A DNA stretch of 22,706 bases from an uncultured Polaribacter sp. (GTDB lineage Bacteria; Bacteroidota; Bacteroidia; Flavobacteriales; Flavobacteriaceae). The DNA is taken from contig CALHCK010000035.1 in NCBI GenBank assembly GCA_937936695.1, positions 1-22,706 on the forward strand. The letters run 5' to 3'. Positions 1 to 7,980 of the stretch are shown piece after piece (the first letter of the stretch is position 1; the number at the start of each line of letters is the position of its first letter). The notes beneath the pieces were generated by a model, which was not told the DNA's origin, did no database searches, and saw only the letters and a program-made list of their open reading frames with translations. The position numbers were made by a program, and so were the translations under genes.

Positions 1-251
1 TCTGCAATAGCTACAGAGGTATGTGTGTAAGCTGCGGCATTTAAGATAATACCGTCATAATTAAAACCAATTTCATGTATTTTATCTAAAAGCTCTCCTT
101 CATGATTAGACTGAAAATAATGTAAGTCTACATCTTTGTAAGTCTCTTTTAATTCTTTAAAAAACTCATCAAAAGTCTTCGCCCCATAAATTTCAGGTTC
201 TCTCTTACCCAAAAGGTTTAAATTAGGGCCGTTAATTATAATTATTTTCAC
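1..251 (-). CDS. aroQ: 3-dehydroquinate dehydratase, type II (5' part only)
   Basis: This is the first 83 codons of a gene that leaves the window at base 1. Type II dehydroquinases convert 3-dehydroquinate to 3-dehydroshikimate in the cytoplasmic shikimate pathway, usually as dodecamers. The translation shows the family N-terminus NGPNLNLLGKREPEIYG (residues 7-23), which carries the catalytic loop arginine (R17) and tyrosine (Y22). Further on come QSNHEGELLDKIH (47-59) and the substrate-binding segment NAAAYTHTS (71-79). The reading frame opens with GTG at 251-249; no ATG lies in frame nearby, and the GTG puts the conserved core at its usual distance from the start. The gene is divergent from xerD with about 44 bp between them, an arrangement I recall as common in Bacteroidota. 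Identification is secure; only the C-terminal half is unseen. Confidence 0.93.
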   Translation of the reverse strand, partial: MKIIIINGPNLNLLGKREPEIYGAKTFDEFFKELKETYKDVDLHYFQSNHEGELLDKIHEIGFNYDGIILNAAAYTHTSVAIA

Positions 252-295
252 TTAAATATCTTTTAAAGCGTAAATATATACTTTATTTTTAGCAA

Positions 296-1192
296 ATGAA
301 ATGGCAAAATGCAATAAAAGACTATCAGTTATATTTAAAAATTGAAAGAGGATTATCTACAAACACAATTGATAGTTATTCTAGAGATTTAAAAAAACTG
401 GTTCTCTTCCTTGATGACAATAACATAAACCAATCTCCTATTTCTATTGATACATCTGTTATTCATAATTTTATATATACTGTTTCAAAAGAAGTTAACC
501 CAAGAAGTCAAGCAAGAATTATATCAGGAATCAGAAGTTTTTTTGATTATTTAATTTTCGAAAATTACAGAGAAACCAATCCTACCGATTTAATTGAAAC
601 ACCTAAAATAGGTTTAAAACTACCCGACACACTTTCTGAAGAAGAAATAAATAATTTAATTTCTGCTATCGATTTAAGTCATCCGCAAGGAGAAAGAAAT
701 AGAACTATTTTAGAAACCATGTATAGTTGTGGTTTGCGTGTATCTGAAATAATTAATCTAAAAATATCTGATTTATTTTTTGAAGAAGGATTTATTAGAG
801 TTTTAGGTAAAGGAAACAAACAACGTTTTGCTCCAATACATTATACAACTCAAAAATACATCCAACTATATATTAATACCATTAGAAATAAGATTACCAC
901 TAAAAAAGGTTTTGAAGATACTTTGTTTTTAAACAGACGTGGTAAAGGGCTTACCCGACAAATGATTTTTATTATCTTAAAAGACTTAGCTATAAAAATT
1001 GAATTAAATAAAAAAATTAGCCCTCATACGTTACGACATTCATTTGCTACTCATTTGTTAAAAAACGGTGCAGATTTAAGAGCAATTCAACAAATATTAG
1101 GTCATGAAAGTATTACAACAACAGAAATATATATTCATTTAGATAAAAGTTACCTAAAAGAAGTAGTAGAAACTTATCATCCTAGAAAATAA
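296..1192 (+). CDS. xerD: Site-specific tyrosine recombinase XerD/XerC
   Basis: This is a 298-residue tyrosine recombinase, the normal length for Xer proteins, which resolve chromosome dimers at dif near the division septum. The N-terminal core-binding (SAM-like) domain covers about 1-100 and the catalytic domain about 110-298. All catalytic residues are present: R148 (CGLRVSE), K172 (LGKGNKQR), H244 and R247 (SPHTLRHSFATHLL), H270 (LGHES) and the nucleophile Y279 (TTEIYIHLD). The ATG at 296 gives a standard Xer N-terminus. It stands alone on the plus strand, divergent from aroQ and convergent with rny, and is closed by a hairpin just after the stop. No phage or integron genes are nearby, so a housekeeping role fits better than a mobile-element integrase. 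The choice of D over C rests on its place beside aroQ and is less certain than the family. Confidence 0.9.
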   Translation: MKWQNAIKDYQLYLKIERGLSTNTIDSYSRDLKKLVLFLDDNNINQSPISIDTSVIHNFIYTVSKEVNPRSQARIISGIRSFFDYLIFENYRETNPTDLIETPKIGLKLPDTLSEEEINNLISAIDLSHPQGERNRTILETMYSCGLRVSEIINLKISDLFFEEGFIRVLGKGNKQRFAPIHYTTQKYIQLYINTIRNKITTKKGFEDTLFLNRRGKGLTRQMIFIILKDLAIKIELNKKISPHTLRHSFATHLLKNGADLRAIQQILGHESITTTEIYIHLDKSYLKEVVETYHPRK

Positions 1193-1222
1193 AAAATCCT
1201 GCATAAAGCAGGAATTTTTATT
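1192..1222. terminator. Bidirectional terminator between convergent xerD and rny
   Basis: TCCTGC (1197-1202) pairs perfectly with GCAGGA (1208-1213) around an ATAAA loop. The stem is flanked by an A-run on the left and a T-rich run on the right, so it can terminate both xerD (plus) and rny (minus). It starts within the xerD stop codon region. Confidence 0.8.
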
Positions 1223-1243
1223 TTAAAAATATTTTCATCAATG

Positions 1244-2812
1244 TTATTTAGCAACATTAACTGCTCTTGTTTCTCTAATTACAGTTACTTTAACCTGACC
1301 AGGATACGTCATATCATTCTGTATCTTTTGCGAAATACCAAAAGATAATTCTGCCGCTTTAGTATCATTTACTTTTGTACTTTCTACCATTACACGCAAT
1401 TCTCGTCCTGCTTGTATAGCATATGCTTTTTGAACTCCAGGGAAACCAAACGCAATATTTTCTAAGTCTTTTAATCTTTGAATGTAAGAATCTAACACCT
1501 GACGTCTTGCTCCTGGTCTTGCTCCAGATATAGCATCACAAACCTGAACGATTGGAGAAATTAATGTTTTCATTTCTATTTCATCGTGGTGAGCACCAAT
1601 AGCGTTACAAACATCTGGCTTTTCACCATATTTCTCTGCCCACTCCATACCTAATAAAGCATGTGGTAATTCACTTTCAGTTTCAGGTACTTTACCAATA
1701 TCATGTAATAATCCTGCACGTTTAGCAACTTTTGCATTTAACCCCATTTCTGCAGCCATAATACCACAAAGGTTAGCTACTTCTCTAGAGTGCTGTAATA
1801 AATTTTGACCGTAAGAAGAACGATATTTCATACGTCCTACTGTTTTAACCAATTCTGGATGTAAACCATGAATTCCTAAATCAATTACAGTTCTTTTACC
1901 AACTTCAATAATCTCTTGGCTAATTTGTTTCTCTGTTTTCTTTACAACTTCTTCTATCCTTGCTGGGTGAATTCTACCGTCTGTTACTAATTTATGCATA
2001 GACAAACGTGCTATTTCTCTTCTAACAGGATCAAAACAAGATAAAATAATTGCCTCTGGAGTATCATCAACTATAATTTCTACACCAGTTGCAGCTTCTA
2101 AAGCCCTAATGTTACGTCCTTCTCTACCAATAATACGCCCTTTAACATCATCAGACTCTAAGTTAAAAACAGAAACACAATTTTCTACAGATTGCTCTAC
2201 ACCTACTCGTTGTATGGTTCCTAAAATTACTTTTCTAGCCTCTTGTTCTGCTGTTAATTTTGCTTCTTCTATAGAAGTTTGTATAAAGGCCATAGCCTCT
2301 GTTTTTGCTTCGTCTTTTAAAGATGCTACTAACTCTGTTTTTGCTTCTTCTGCAGACAATCCAGAAATTTGCTCTAGCATATCTACATGCTTTTTGTGCA
2401 TTTTTCCTATTTCGGTTTCTTTTTTATCTAAGAAATCTAATTTTTTGTTGTAATCATTGTCTTTTTGCTCTAAAGATTTATTTAATCTTTTGTTTTTATC
2501 TAGCTCAGAAGCAACTTTAGACTCTCTATCTCTAATTCGTTTTTCTACGTCAGAAATTTTCTTTTCTCTTCCTAAAATTACTTTTTCATGTTCTGCTTTA
2601 AGCTCTATAAACTTTTCTTTAGCTTGTAATATTTTATCTTTCTTTATTGAGTCAGCATCTATTTTGGCTTCTTTTAAAATTGTAGCAGCTTCTTTTTTTG
2701 TGCCGCTTATAATTTTTTTGCCTTTAGCTTTTTCAATAGCTTTTGCTATTACAAATCCTACTGCTATACCTACTAAAACCCCCACAATAATGGGAAGTAT
2801 TATTCCATCCAT
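1244..2812 (-). CDS. rny: Ribonuclease Y
   Basis: RNase Y is a membrane-anchored endoribonuclease that starts mRNA decay. The 522-residue product has the full architecture: an N-terminal membrane helix (about 4-24), a long charged coiled coil (about 30-200), a KH RNA-binding domain with GRIIGREGRN (225-234), and an HD hydrolase domain with the metal-binding pair H370-D371 in LLHDIGK and later HH (409-410). Length matches the family (about 520). The start ATG at 2812-2810 puts the membrane helix at the very N-terminus. The gene lies directly downstream of the 6S RNA on the same strand; the 6S 3' end is about 25 bp from the start codon, so rny is either read through from that unit or has a promoter I could not pick out. 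Several open frames on the opposite strand inside this gene are shadows. Confidence 0.97.
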   Translation of the reverse strand: MDGIILPIIVGVLVGIAVGFVIAKAIEKAKGKKIISGTKKEAATILKEAKIDADSIKKDKILQAKEKFIELKAEHEKVILGREKKISDVEKRIRDRESKVASELDKNKRLNKSLEQKDNDYNKKLDFLDKKETEIGKMHKKHVDMLEQISGLSAEEAKTELVASLKDEAKTEAMAFIQTSIEEAKLTAEQEARKVILGTIQRVGVEQSVENCVSVFNLESDDVKGRIIGREGRNIRALEAATGVEIIVDDTPEAIILSCFDPVRREIARLSMHKLVTDGRIHPARIEEVVKKTEKQISQEIIEVGKRTVIDLGIHGLHPELVKTVGRMKYRSSYGQNLLQHSREVANLCGIMAAEMGLNAKVAKRAGLLHDIGKVPETESELPHALLGMEWAEKYGEKPDVCNAIGAHHDEIEMKTLISPIVQVCDAISGARPGARRQVLDSYIQRLKDLENIAFGFPGVQKAYAIQAGRELRVMVESTKVNDTKAAELSFGISQKIQNDMTYPGQVKVTVIRETRAVNVAK

Positions 2813-2837
2813 AATTTAAATTTAATATATAAAAAAA

Positions 2838-2993
2838 GCCTACATCAGTTGGGTTTATATAAACTCCATTATTACAAGTTTAGGACTAACTAACAGCTCA
2901 ATAATCCACGCAAGGTGGCACGCTTTTACTGTTAAGACTCATCCTTTATAATAGAATCGTGTTGAGTTTATCAAACAAATTACTAATGTAGGC
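2838..2993 (-). ncRNA. ssrS: 6S RNA (flavobacterial type, 6S-Flavo-like)
   Basis: Read on the minus strand this non-coding stretch folds into one long interrupted hairpin, the shape of 6S RNA, which mimics an open promoter and sequesters the housekeeping RNA polymerase holoenzyme. The ends pair over 12 positions, GCCTACATTAGT with ACTGATGTAGGC (one G-U pair). Further in, TAAACTC pairs with GAGTTTA, ATTATAA with TTGTAAT, and TAACAG with CTGTTA; the tip has CCAC/GTGG. The closing stem runs straight into seven T on the minus strand (2837-2831), a good intrinsic terminator. Size is about 156 nt. It sits 34 bp after zapA and before rny. In Escherichia coli ssrS also follows zapA, which supports the call. 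The exact 5' end is inferred from the stem, and processing from a zapA transcript is possible. Confidence 0.85.
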
Positions 2994-3027
2994 AGTATAT
3001 GTTCATGTATTTTTAAGAACGTACTAT

Positions 3028-3318
3028 TTACTCTAAATGCGAATTTACCAAATTGGTTAATTCATCTATCTTATTTATAACTTCTTTAGTTGTGGTGTCG
3101 TTTTCTATTGTTGTAATTTCTAATTTAGAAGCAAATTGTAATGCACACATTGCTAAAACATCTTGTTTGTCGCTAACTGCATAATTTTGCTCGTACATAG
3201 AAATTAATTTATTAATGGCAGTTGCGGCTTTCCTCATACCCTCTTCTTCATTTGTGTTATTTACACTTAATGGATAAGACCTTCCTGCTATTACAACGTT
3301 AATTTTTAGTTTTCCCAC
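3028..3318 (-). CDS. zapA: Cell division protein ZapA
   Basis: This is a 96-residue protein of the ZapA family, which binds FtsZ and bundles its protofilaments at the septum. The N-terminal part carries the family's short beta strands and turn (KLKINVVIAGRSYPLSV, residues 3-19). A helix with EEEGMRKAATAINKLI (24-39) follows, then a segment with the QDVLAMCALQFASKLE pattern (52-67) and a C-terminal coiled coil (68-96). The frame starts with GTG at 3318-3316; it gives exactly the family's N-terminus, and no ATG fits. It is 13 bp downstream of a small coiled-coil protein and 34 bp upstream of 6S RNA, all on the minus strand, and is probably cotranscribed from the promoter at 3650-3680. Confidence 0.9.
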   Translation of the reverse strand: MGKLKINVVIAGRSYPLSVNNTNEEEGMRKAATAINKLISMYEQNYAVSDKQDVLAMCALQFASKLEITTIENDTTTKEVINKIDELTNLVNSHLE

Positions 3319-3331
3319 AATTTAAAGACCT

Positions 3332-3622
3332 TTATTTATGTAACTGAACGATACATTTATCGATTTCTCGAATTAAAGCATTTATTTTGAGTTTTGTATC
3401 TCTTGTATTATTACTACTGCCTTCTATAGTTTTTGCAATTTTTAGCAAATCATATTCTTTTTTTTGTTTTGCTAATAAGTGCTCTTTCTCTAATAATTTA
3501 TTTTGCAATTGAGTTGTGTTTTGAAGCAATATTTCATTTTCATTTTTTAAAAACTCATAGTTAGCAACTAATTGTTTTAATCTATCTTCCAGCAAATGAA
3601 CCGCTTCTATTGTATTACTCAT
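3332..3622 (-). CDS. Small coiled-coil protein, ZapB-like, upstream of zapA
   Basis: This is a 96-residue protein that is almost entirely coiled coil over residues 6-62 (heptads rich in L, E, K and Q, for example LLEDRLKQLVANYEFLKNEN). It has a short polar break at SSNNTRDT (69-76) and a C-terminal helix KINALIREIDKCIVQLHK (79-96). It has no signal peptide or membrane segment. The shape and size recall ZapB, a coiled-coil partner of ZapA at the division site, and small proteins of this kind are often encoded just before zapA. The 13-bp gap to zapA implies joint translation. Function is inferred from context and coiled-coil character; I cannot show homology to ZapB by eye. The ATG at 3622 follows a consensus promoter by a short leader. 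Confidence 0.72.
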   Translation of the reverse strand: MSNTIEAVHLLEDRLKQLVANYEFLKNENEILLQNTTQLQNKLLEKEHLLAKQKKEYDLLKIAKTIEGSSNNTRDTKLKINALIREIDKCIVQLHK

Positions 3623-3649
3623 AAAAATTAAAGAATAAAACTATGCATA

Positions 3650-3680
3650 CAAAGTTAACATTCTGTTTCAATTTTTACAA
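3650..3680 (-). promoter_or_regulatory. Consensus Bacteroidota promoter for the zapB-like/zapA/6S unit
   Basis: On the minus strand TTG (3680-3678) is followed after exactly 20 bases by TAACTTTG (3657-3650). This matches the Flavobacterium promoter form of a -33 TTG and a -7 TAnnTTTG. The predicted transcript would begin near 3643, about 20 nt before the ATG at 3622. It is the only complete match to both elements that I found in the window. Confidence 0.7.
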
Positions 3681-3743
3681 CATTTTGTTACTTTTTTACT
3701 AAAACACTATAAATAAGAACATTAACAAAATAATGTTTTTTAC

Positions 3744-3751
3744 TATTTTTG
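3744..3751 (+). promoter_or_regulatory. -7 element upstream of the M23 peptidase gene
   Basis: TATTTTTG matches TAnnTTTG and lies 12 bp before the TTG start codon at 3764, so the leader would be very short. No TTG is found at the expected upstream distance, so this is a partial match in AT-rich sequence. Confidence 0.35.
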
Positions 3752-3763
3752 CACAAAAAATAA

Positions 3764-5461
3764 TTGAAACACATAATTTTATTATTACTTATAGTTTTAT
3801 CTTTTAATAGTTTTTCTCAAAAAAAATACCCTGAGAATTATTTCAGAAACCCTTTAGACATACCTGTTGTTTTAGCTGGTACTTTTGGCGAACTCAGAAG
3901 CAATCATTTTCATTCGGGAATAGACATAAAAACTCAAGGCAAAGAAGGGTTAAAAATTTATGCTGCCGCAGATGGTTATGTTTCTAGAATAAAAGTTTCT
4001 CAATTTGGTTTTGGTAAGGCATTATATGTTACTCATCCTAATGGATATAGTACTGTATATGCTCACTTAAGTAGATATGCAAACACTATTGAAAAGCATG
4101 TAAAAGCCGTTCAATACAAAAAAGAGCGCTACCAAACAGGTAATTTATTTTTTAAAGCTGATAAATTTCCTGTAAAAAAAGGAGATGTAATTGCTTATTC
4201 TGGTGATACCGGAAGTTCTGGTGGACCGCATTTACATTACGAAATTAGAAACTCTAAAACAGAAAACGTAATTAACCCATTATTTTTTGGTTTAAACCCC
4301 TTAGATACTCAACCACCAACTGTAAATGCAATAAAAGCTTACACTCTTAATAAAGGTGCACGAGTAAACAATCAAAACAACAATATTTTATTATCATTAA
4401 AAAAAATAAAATCTGGGGTTTATACAACTAATAAAATTACTGCTTCAGGTATTATTGGTTTTGGAGTTAGTGTTTTTGATAGACTTAATTTGGCTCCTAA
4501 CAAAAATGGTATTTATAGCTTAGAAATGTTAGTTAACGGAAAACGCTTTTATTATCATGATGTAGAAACATTTTCTTTTGCCGAAACAAAATTCATCAAC
4601 TTACATATAGATTATCCCCATTATAAAAAGTATCGTAAAAAATATCAAAAAACATACAAAGAAACCGCCAACAAACTATCTACTTACGAGCAATTAATTA
4701 ATAACGGTAAATTAAATATTAAAAATGGTTTAAATTACAAGGTACAAATTATAGCTAAAGATTATAAAGGCAATGCAAGTACAATAACAATACCAATTAC
4801 AGGAGTAGCTACAAATACTATTTTTTCTAAAGAAAAAGACACCACAAATTTTAAAATACTAGCAAGTAATTTTCATAAATTTTCTAAAAAAAATGTTACT
4901 GTCTCTTTCCCTAAAAACACTTTTTACAATAATATTTTTTTAGATTTTAACGTTAATGATAATGGAGTTGCTAAAATTCACACACCTACAATTCCGTTAA
5001 ACAAAAGTTTTACATTAAAATTTAATGTTTCTAAATATAACGAAATAGAAAAACAACAGTTATACATTGCATATTTAGAAAATCCTAAATACCCAAGTTA
5101 CCAATACACCCGAAAAAAAGATAGTATTTTTTATACCACAACAAAAACACTTGGTAAATACGGTTTGGTTTCAGATAAAATAAAACCCACAATAAAACCA
5201 GTAAATTTTAAGGCTCAACAGTGGATTTCTAGTTTAAAAACATTAAAAGTTAAAATTTCTGATATAGGGTCTGGAATTAAAACTTATAGAGCCACCATAG
5301 ATGGCAAATGGATTTTAATGGAGTTTAACCATAAAAAAAGAATACTAACCTATAATTTTAATGATAAAAAATTGGTTGGTAGCAAACATATCTTTAAAAT
5401 TGTAGTCTCAGACAACGTAGGAAATACGAATACCTATTCTACAACGTTCTTTAAGAAATAA
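3764..5461 (+). CDS. Secreted M23 family (LytM-type) metallopeptidase
   Basis: This is a 565-residue exported protein with an N-terminal signal peptide (about 1-19, ending FSQ). M23 enzymes are zinc endopeptidases that cut peptide cross-links of peptidoglycan in the periplasm. The LytM domain lies near the N-terminus (about 30-180) and keeps the zinc site: H50 and D54 in HFHSGIDI, H101 in VYAHLS, and HLH at 156-158 in GGPHLHYEI. These intact residues argue for an active enzyme rather than a regulatory relic. The remaining 380 residues have no motif I recognise; they are rich in K, N and beta-prone segments, and look like Ig-like or beta-sandwich modules. The start is TTG at 3764, chosen because it directly precedes the signal peptide. 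The TonB receptor gene follows 14 bp after the stop, so the two are probably one operon. Confidence 0.88.
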   Translation: MKHIILLLLIVLSFNSFSQKKYPENYFRNPLDIPVVLAGTFGELRSNHFHSGIDIKTQGKEGLKIYAAADGYVSRIKVSQFGFGKALYVTHPNGYSTVYAHLSRYANTIEKHVKAVQYKKERYQTGNLFFKADKFPVKKGDVIAYSGDTGSSGGPHLHYEIRNSKTENVINPLFFGLNPLDTQPPTVNAIKAYTLNKGARVNNQNNNILLSLKKIKSGVYTTNKITASGIIGFGVSVFDRLNLAPNKNGIYSLEMLVNGKRFYYHDVETFSFAETKFINLHIDYPHYKKYRKKYQKTYKETANKLSTYEQLINNGKLNIKNGLNYKVQIIAKDYKGNASTITIPITGVATNTIFSKEKDTTNFKILASNFHKFSKKNVTVSFPKNTFYNNIFLDFNVNDNGVAKIHTPTIPLNKSFTLKFNVSKYNEIEKQQLYIAYLENPKYPSYQYTRKKDSIFYTTTKTLGKYGLVSDKIKPTIKPVNFKAQQWISSLKTLKVKISDIGSGIKTYRATIDGKWILMEFNHKKRILTYNFNDKKLVGSKHIFKIVVSDNVGNTNTYSTTFFKK

Positions 5462-5475
5462 CTAAATATATCTAC

Positions 5476-7926
5476 GTGAAAAACATTTTCCTATTTTTAT
5501 TCTTTTTACCTTTTATCACTGTTGCTCAAAAAACAACCATTTTAAAAGGAACTGTAAAAAACAAAAACAAGCAACCTATTGAAAAAGTTTCTATAAAGTA
5601 TAAAAATGTTGGAACAATTAGCGATGTAAATGGAAACTATACTTTAAGAGTTCCGTTTAAAGAAGAAATTACGCTTGTTTTTAGTCATGTTTCTTATAAA
5701 ACACTAGAAAAAAAATTAACAGCAAACAGTAGAAGTACAATACGCTTCTCTCCTATTTTAAGTACAAAAACAGAAGAGTTAAAAGAAATTGTAATTAAAG
5801 ATTACAAAAAAAATGCTGAAGGAATTACGACTATTGATACCCAGAAAGTTAAAAATTTAATTGGTGCTAATGCAGGTGTAGAAAATGTTTTAATGACTTT
5901 ACCAGGTGTAAGTAATAACAACGAGTTAAGCACGCAATACAATGTTAGAGGTGGTAATTTTGATGAAAATTTAGTATATGTAAATGGTATAGAAGTTTAC
6001 AGACCTTTTTTAGTAAGATCTGGACAACAAGAAGGTTTAAGTTTTATAAACTCTAATATGGTGCAGAATATTAATTTTTCTGCAGGAGGGTTTCAAGCAA
6101 AGTATGGAGATAAACTTTCTTCTGTATTAGATATTACTTACAGAAAACCTAATGAAGCAGCTACCTCAGCTGATTTTAGTTTGTTAGGTGCAAGTGTTAC
6201 TTATGAAAATCAATTTTTAAATAAAAAATTAAGTACCATTTCTGGTTTACGATACAGAGACAACAGCCTTTTTGTAAATAGCAAACAAATAGAAACTAAT
6301 TTTAGACCAAGGTTTGCAGATTTTCAGACATATTTACAATACGATGTTTCTAAAAAATTAAATTTTAAGTTTTTAGGAAACTTCTCTTTAAATAGTTATG
6401 ATTATCAACCAATATCTAGAAGAACTCGTTTTGGTACTATTGCAGAACCTTTAGAGCTAGCTGTTTTTTATACAGGTGAAGAACAAGACAATTACTTAAC
6501 TGTTTTCGGAGCATTATCATCAGAATATAAAGTAAATAAAAACTTAACTCTTAACGGAACCGTTTCTAGATATAATACACAAGAAGAAGAACATTTTGAT
6601 ATTGCTGCACAGTATAATTTAGGTGAAATAAACACCAATGCTGGTTCAGAAAATTTTGGTGAAGTAGAATCTTCTCAAGGAATTGGTTCTCAATTAAATC
6701 ATGCAAGAAACGATTTAGATGCTTTATTTACCAACGCACAGTTTAGAGGAAAGTATAAAAAAAATGGAAAGCAATGGGATTTTGGAGTAAAATACCAACT
6801 AGAAGACGTTAGAGACAGAATTAGAGAATGGGAAACTATTGATTCTTTAGGTTTTTCTATTAGACCTCCTACAAATACTATTAGAAACGACCAACCTTAC
6901 ACTCCCTTTGAAGGACCAATAATTCCGTTTCAAAATATTAGAACAGACAATTCTGTACAAATAAATAGATTATCGGGTTTTATACAATACGGAGACAGAA
7001 TGTTTTTTAAAGATCATGAAGTATGGTTTAATATTGGTGTAAGAGCACATAACTGGTCTGTAAATGCAAATGGTGAAACAGGTAAAAATCAAATTATTGT
7101 AAGTCCAAGAGCACAATTTGCTATAAAACCAGATTGGGAAAAAGACATGTTATTTAGAGCTTCTGCAGGTTTGTATGCACAACCACCTTCTTATAGAGAA
7201 TTAAGAGATTTTGATGGTAATGTTAACACAAATGTAAAAGCGCAAAAATCTGTACATTATGTTATTGGTATGGATTATAGTTTTACCATGTGGGATAGAC
7301 CTTTTAAGCTTACTTCTGAGGTATATTATAAAAACTTAACAGATATCAACTCTTATACTGTAGATAATGTTAGAATTCGTTATAGAGCTGATAATGACAG
7401 TAGAGGGTATGCACAAGGAATAGATCTTAGATTAAATGGAGAGTTTGTACCAGGTAATGATAGCTGGATAAGTCTTGGGTATTTAAAAACTGAAGAAAAT
7501 ATTAATAATAGAGGTTATATTTCTAGGCCTTCAGATCAACGTTTTAAATTAGGAATTCTTTTTCAAGATTACGTACCAAACATACCTAGTTTAAAAGCAT
7601 ATTTAAACTTGGTATACAATTCTGGAGTTCCTGGAGGTTCTCCTGCTTATGCTGATGTGTACCTTTTTCAGCAACGTTTAAGACCATACAGACGTGCAGA
7701 TATTGGAATTTCTTATGTATTTACAGATGTTAACAAACAATACAAAACAGGTTGGTTATCTAATTTTAGAGAACTAACAGCAGGTTTAGAGTTGTTTAAT
7801 ATGTTTGGTATTCAGAATGCAATTACAAATACTTGGGTAAGAGATTCTTTTTCTAAAAACCAATTCGGAATTCCTAACTTTTTAACGGGACGTGTTTTAA
7901 ATTTTAAAGTAGCCATGAAGCTATAA
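5476..7926 (+). CDS. TonB-dependent outer-membrane receptor with carboxypeptidase-regulatory domain
   Basis: This is an 816-residue outer-membrane receptor. It begins with a signal peptide (1-18, MKNIFLFLFFLPFITVAQ), then a CarboxypepD_reg-like beta domain (about 22-96, with LKGTVKNKNKQPIEKVSI and the VNGNYTL turn). A plug domain follows (about 105-225, with YNVRGGNFDENLVYVNG at 155-171) and then a 22-strand-type barrel to the C-terminus. Such receptors take up ligands by energy from the TonB-ExbBD complex. It lacks the SusC-specific hallmarks I would look for and has no SusD partner beside it, so a polysaccharide role is not supported; the ligand is unknown. The start is GTG at 5476. It is the second gene of a pair with the M23 peptidase, and its transcript ends at the strong hairpin just after the stop. 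Confidence 0.9.
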   Translation: MKNIFLFLFFLPFITVAQKTTILKGTVKNKNKQPIEKVSIKYKNVGTISDVNGNYTLRVPFKEEITLVFSHVSYKTLEKKLTANSRSTIRFSPILSTKTEELKEIVIKDYKKNAEGITTIDTQKVKNLIGANAGVENVLMTLPGVSNNNELSTQYNVRGGNFDENLVYVNGIEVYRPFLVRSGQQEGLSFINSNMVQNINFSAGGFQAKYGDKLSSVLDITYRKPNEAATSADFSLLGASVTYENQFLNKKLSTISGLRYRDNSLFVNSKQIETNFRPRFADFQTYLQYDVSKKLNFKFLGNFSLNSYDYQPISRRTRFGTIAEPLELAVFYTGEEQDNYLTVFGALSSEYKVNKNLTLNGTVSRYNTQEEEHFDIAAQYNLGEINTNAGSENFGEVESSQGIGSQLNHARNDLDALFTNAQFRGKYKKNGKQWDFGVKYQLEDVRDRIREWETIDSLGFSIRPPTNTIRNDQPYTPFEGPIIPFQNIRTDNSVQINRLSGFIQYGDRMFFKDHEVWFNIGVRAHNWSVNANGETGKNQIIVSPRAQFAIKPDWEKDMLFRASAGLYAQPPSYRELRDFDGNVNTNVKAQKSVHYVIGMDYSFTMWDRPFKLTSEVYYKNLTDINSYTVDNVRIRYRADNDSRGYAQGIDLRLNGEFVPGNDSWISLGYLKTEENINNRGYISRPSDQRFKLGILFQDYVPNIPSLKAYLNLVYNSGVPGGSPAYADVYLFQQRLRPYRRADIGISYVFTDVNKQYKTGWLSNFRELTAGLELFNMFGIQNAITNTWVRDSFSKNQFGIPNFLTGRVLNFKVAMKL

Positions 7927-7928
7927 AA

Positions 7929-7958
7929 AAAGCGAATTGATTAAAATCAATTCGCTTT
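7929..7958. terminator. Strong bidirectional terminator between convergent genes
   Basis: AAAGCGAATTGATT (7929-7942) and AATCAATTCGCTTT (7945-7958) are perfect reverse complements, giving a 14-bp stem with a minimal loop. On the minus strand the stem is followed by a T-run, and on the plus strand the T residues lie in the stem end. It serves the TonB receptor gene (plus) and the lipoprotein gene (minus). Confidence 0.85.
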
Positions 7959-7980
7959 ATAAATCAAACAAATAATTTAT

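Noticed and set aside
296..1192. Tyrosine recombinase as a phage or genomic-island integrase
   Set aside because: Length, motif set and aroQ neighbourhood fit housekeeping Xer; no attachment repeats, tRNA or phage genes are present.
2109..2819. Three plus-strand open frames (2109-2453, 2305-2520, 2457-2819)
   Set aside because: They lie antisense inside rny, have low-complexity S/F/L-rich translations, and no motifs; rny on the other strand is certain.
2838..2993. Riboswitch or leader of rny
   Set aside because: The complete self-closing 12-bp stem, the T7 terminator directly after it and the position after zapA fit 6S RNA better than a metabolite-sensing leader.
5476..7926. SusC-type glycan transporter
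   Set aside because: It is shorter than usual SusC proteins, and no SusD gene or glycan enzyme is adjacent.
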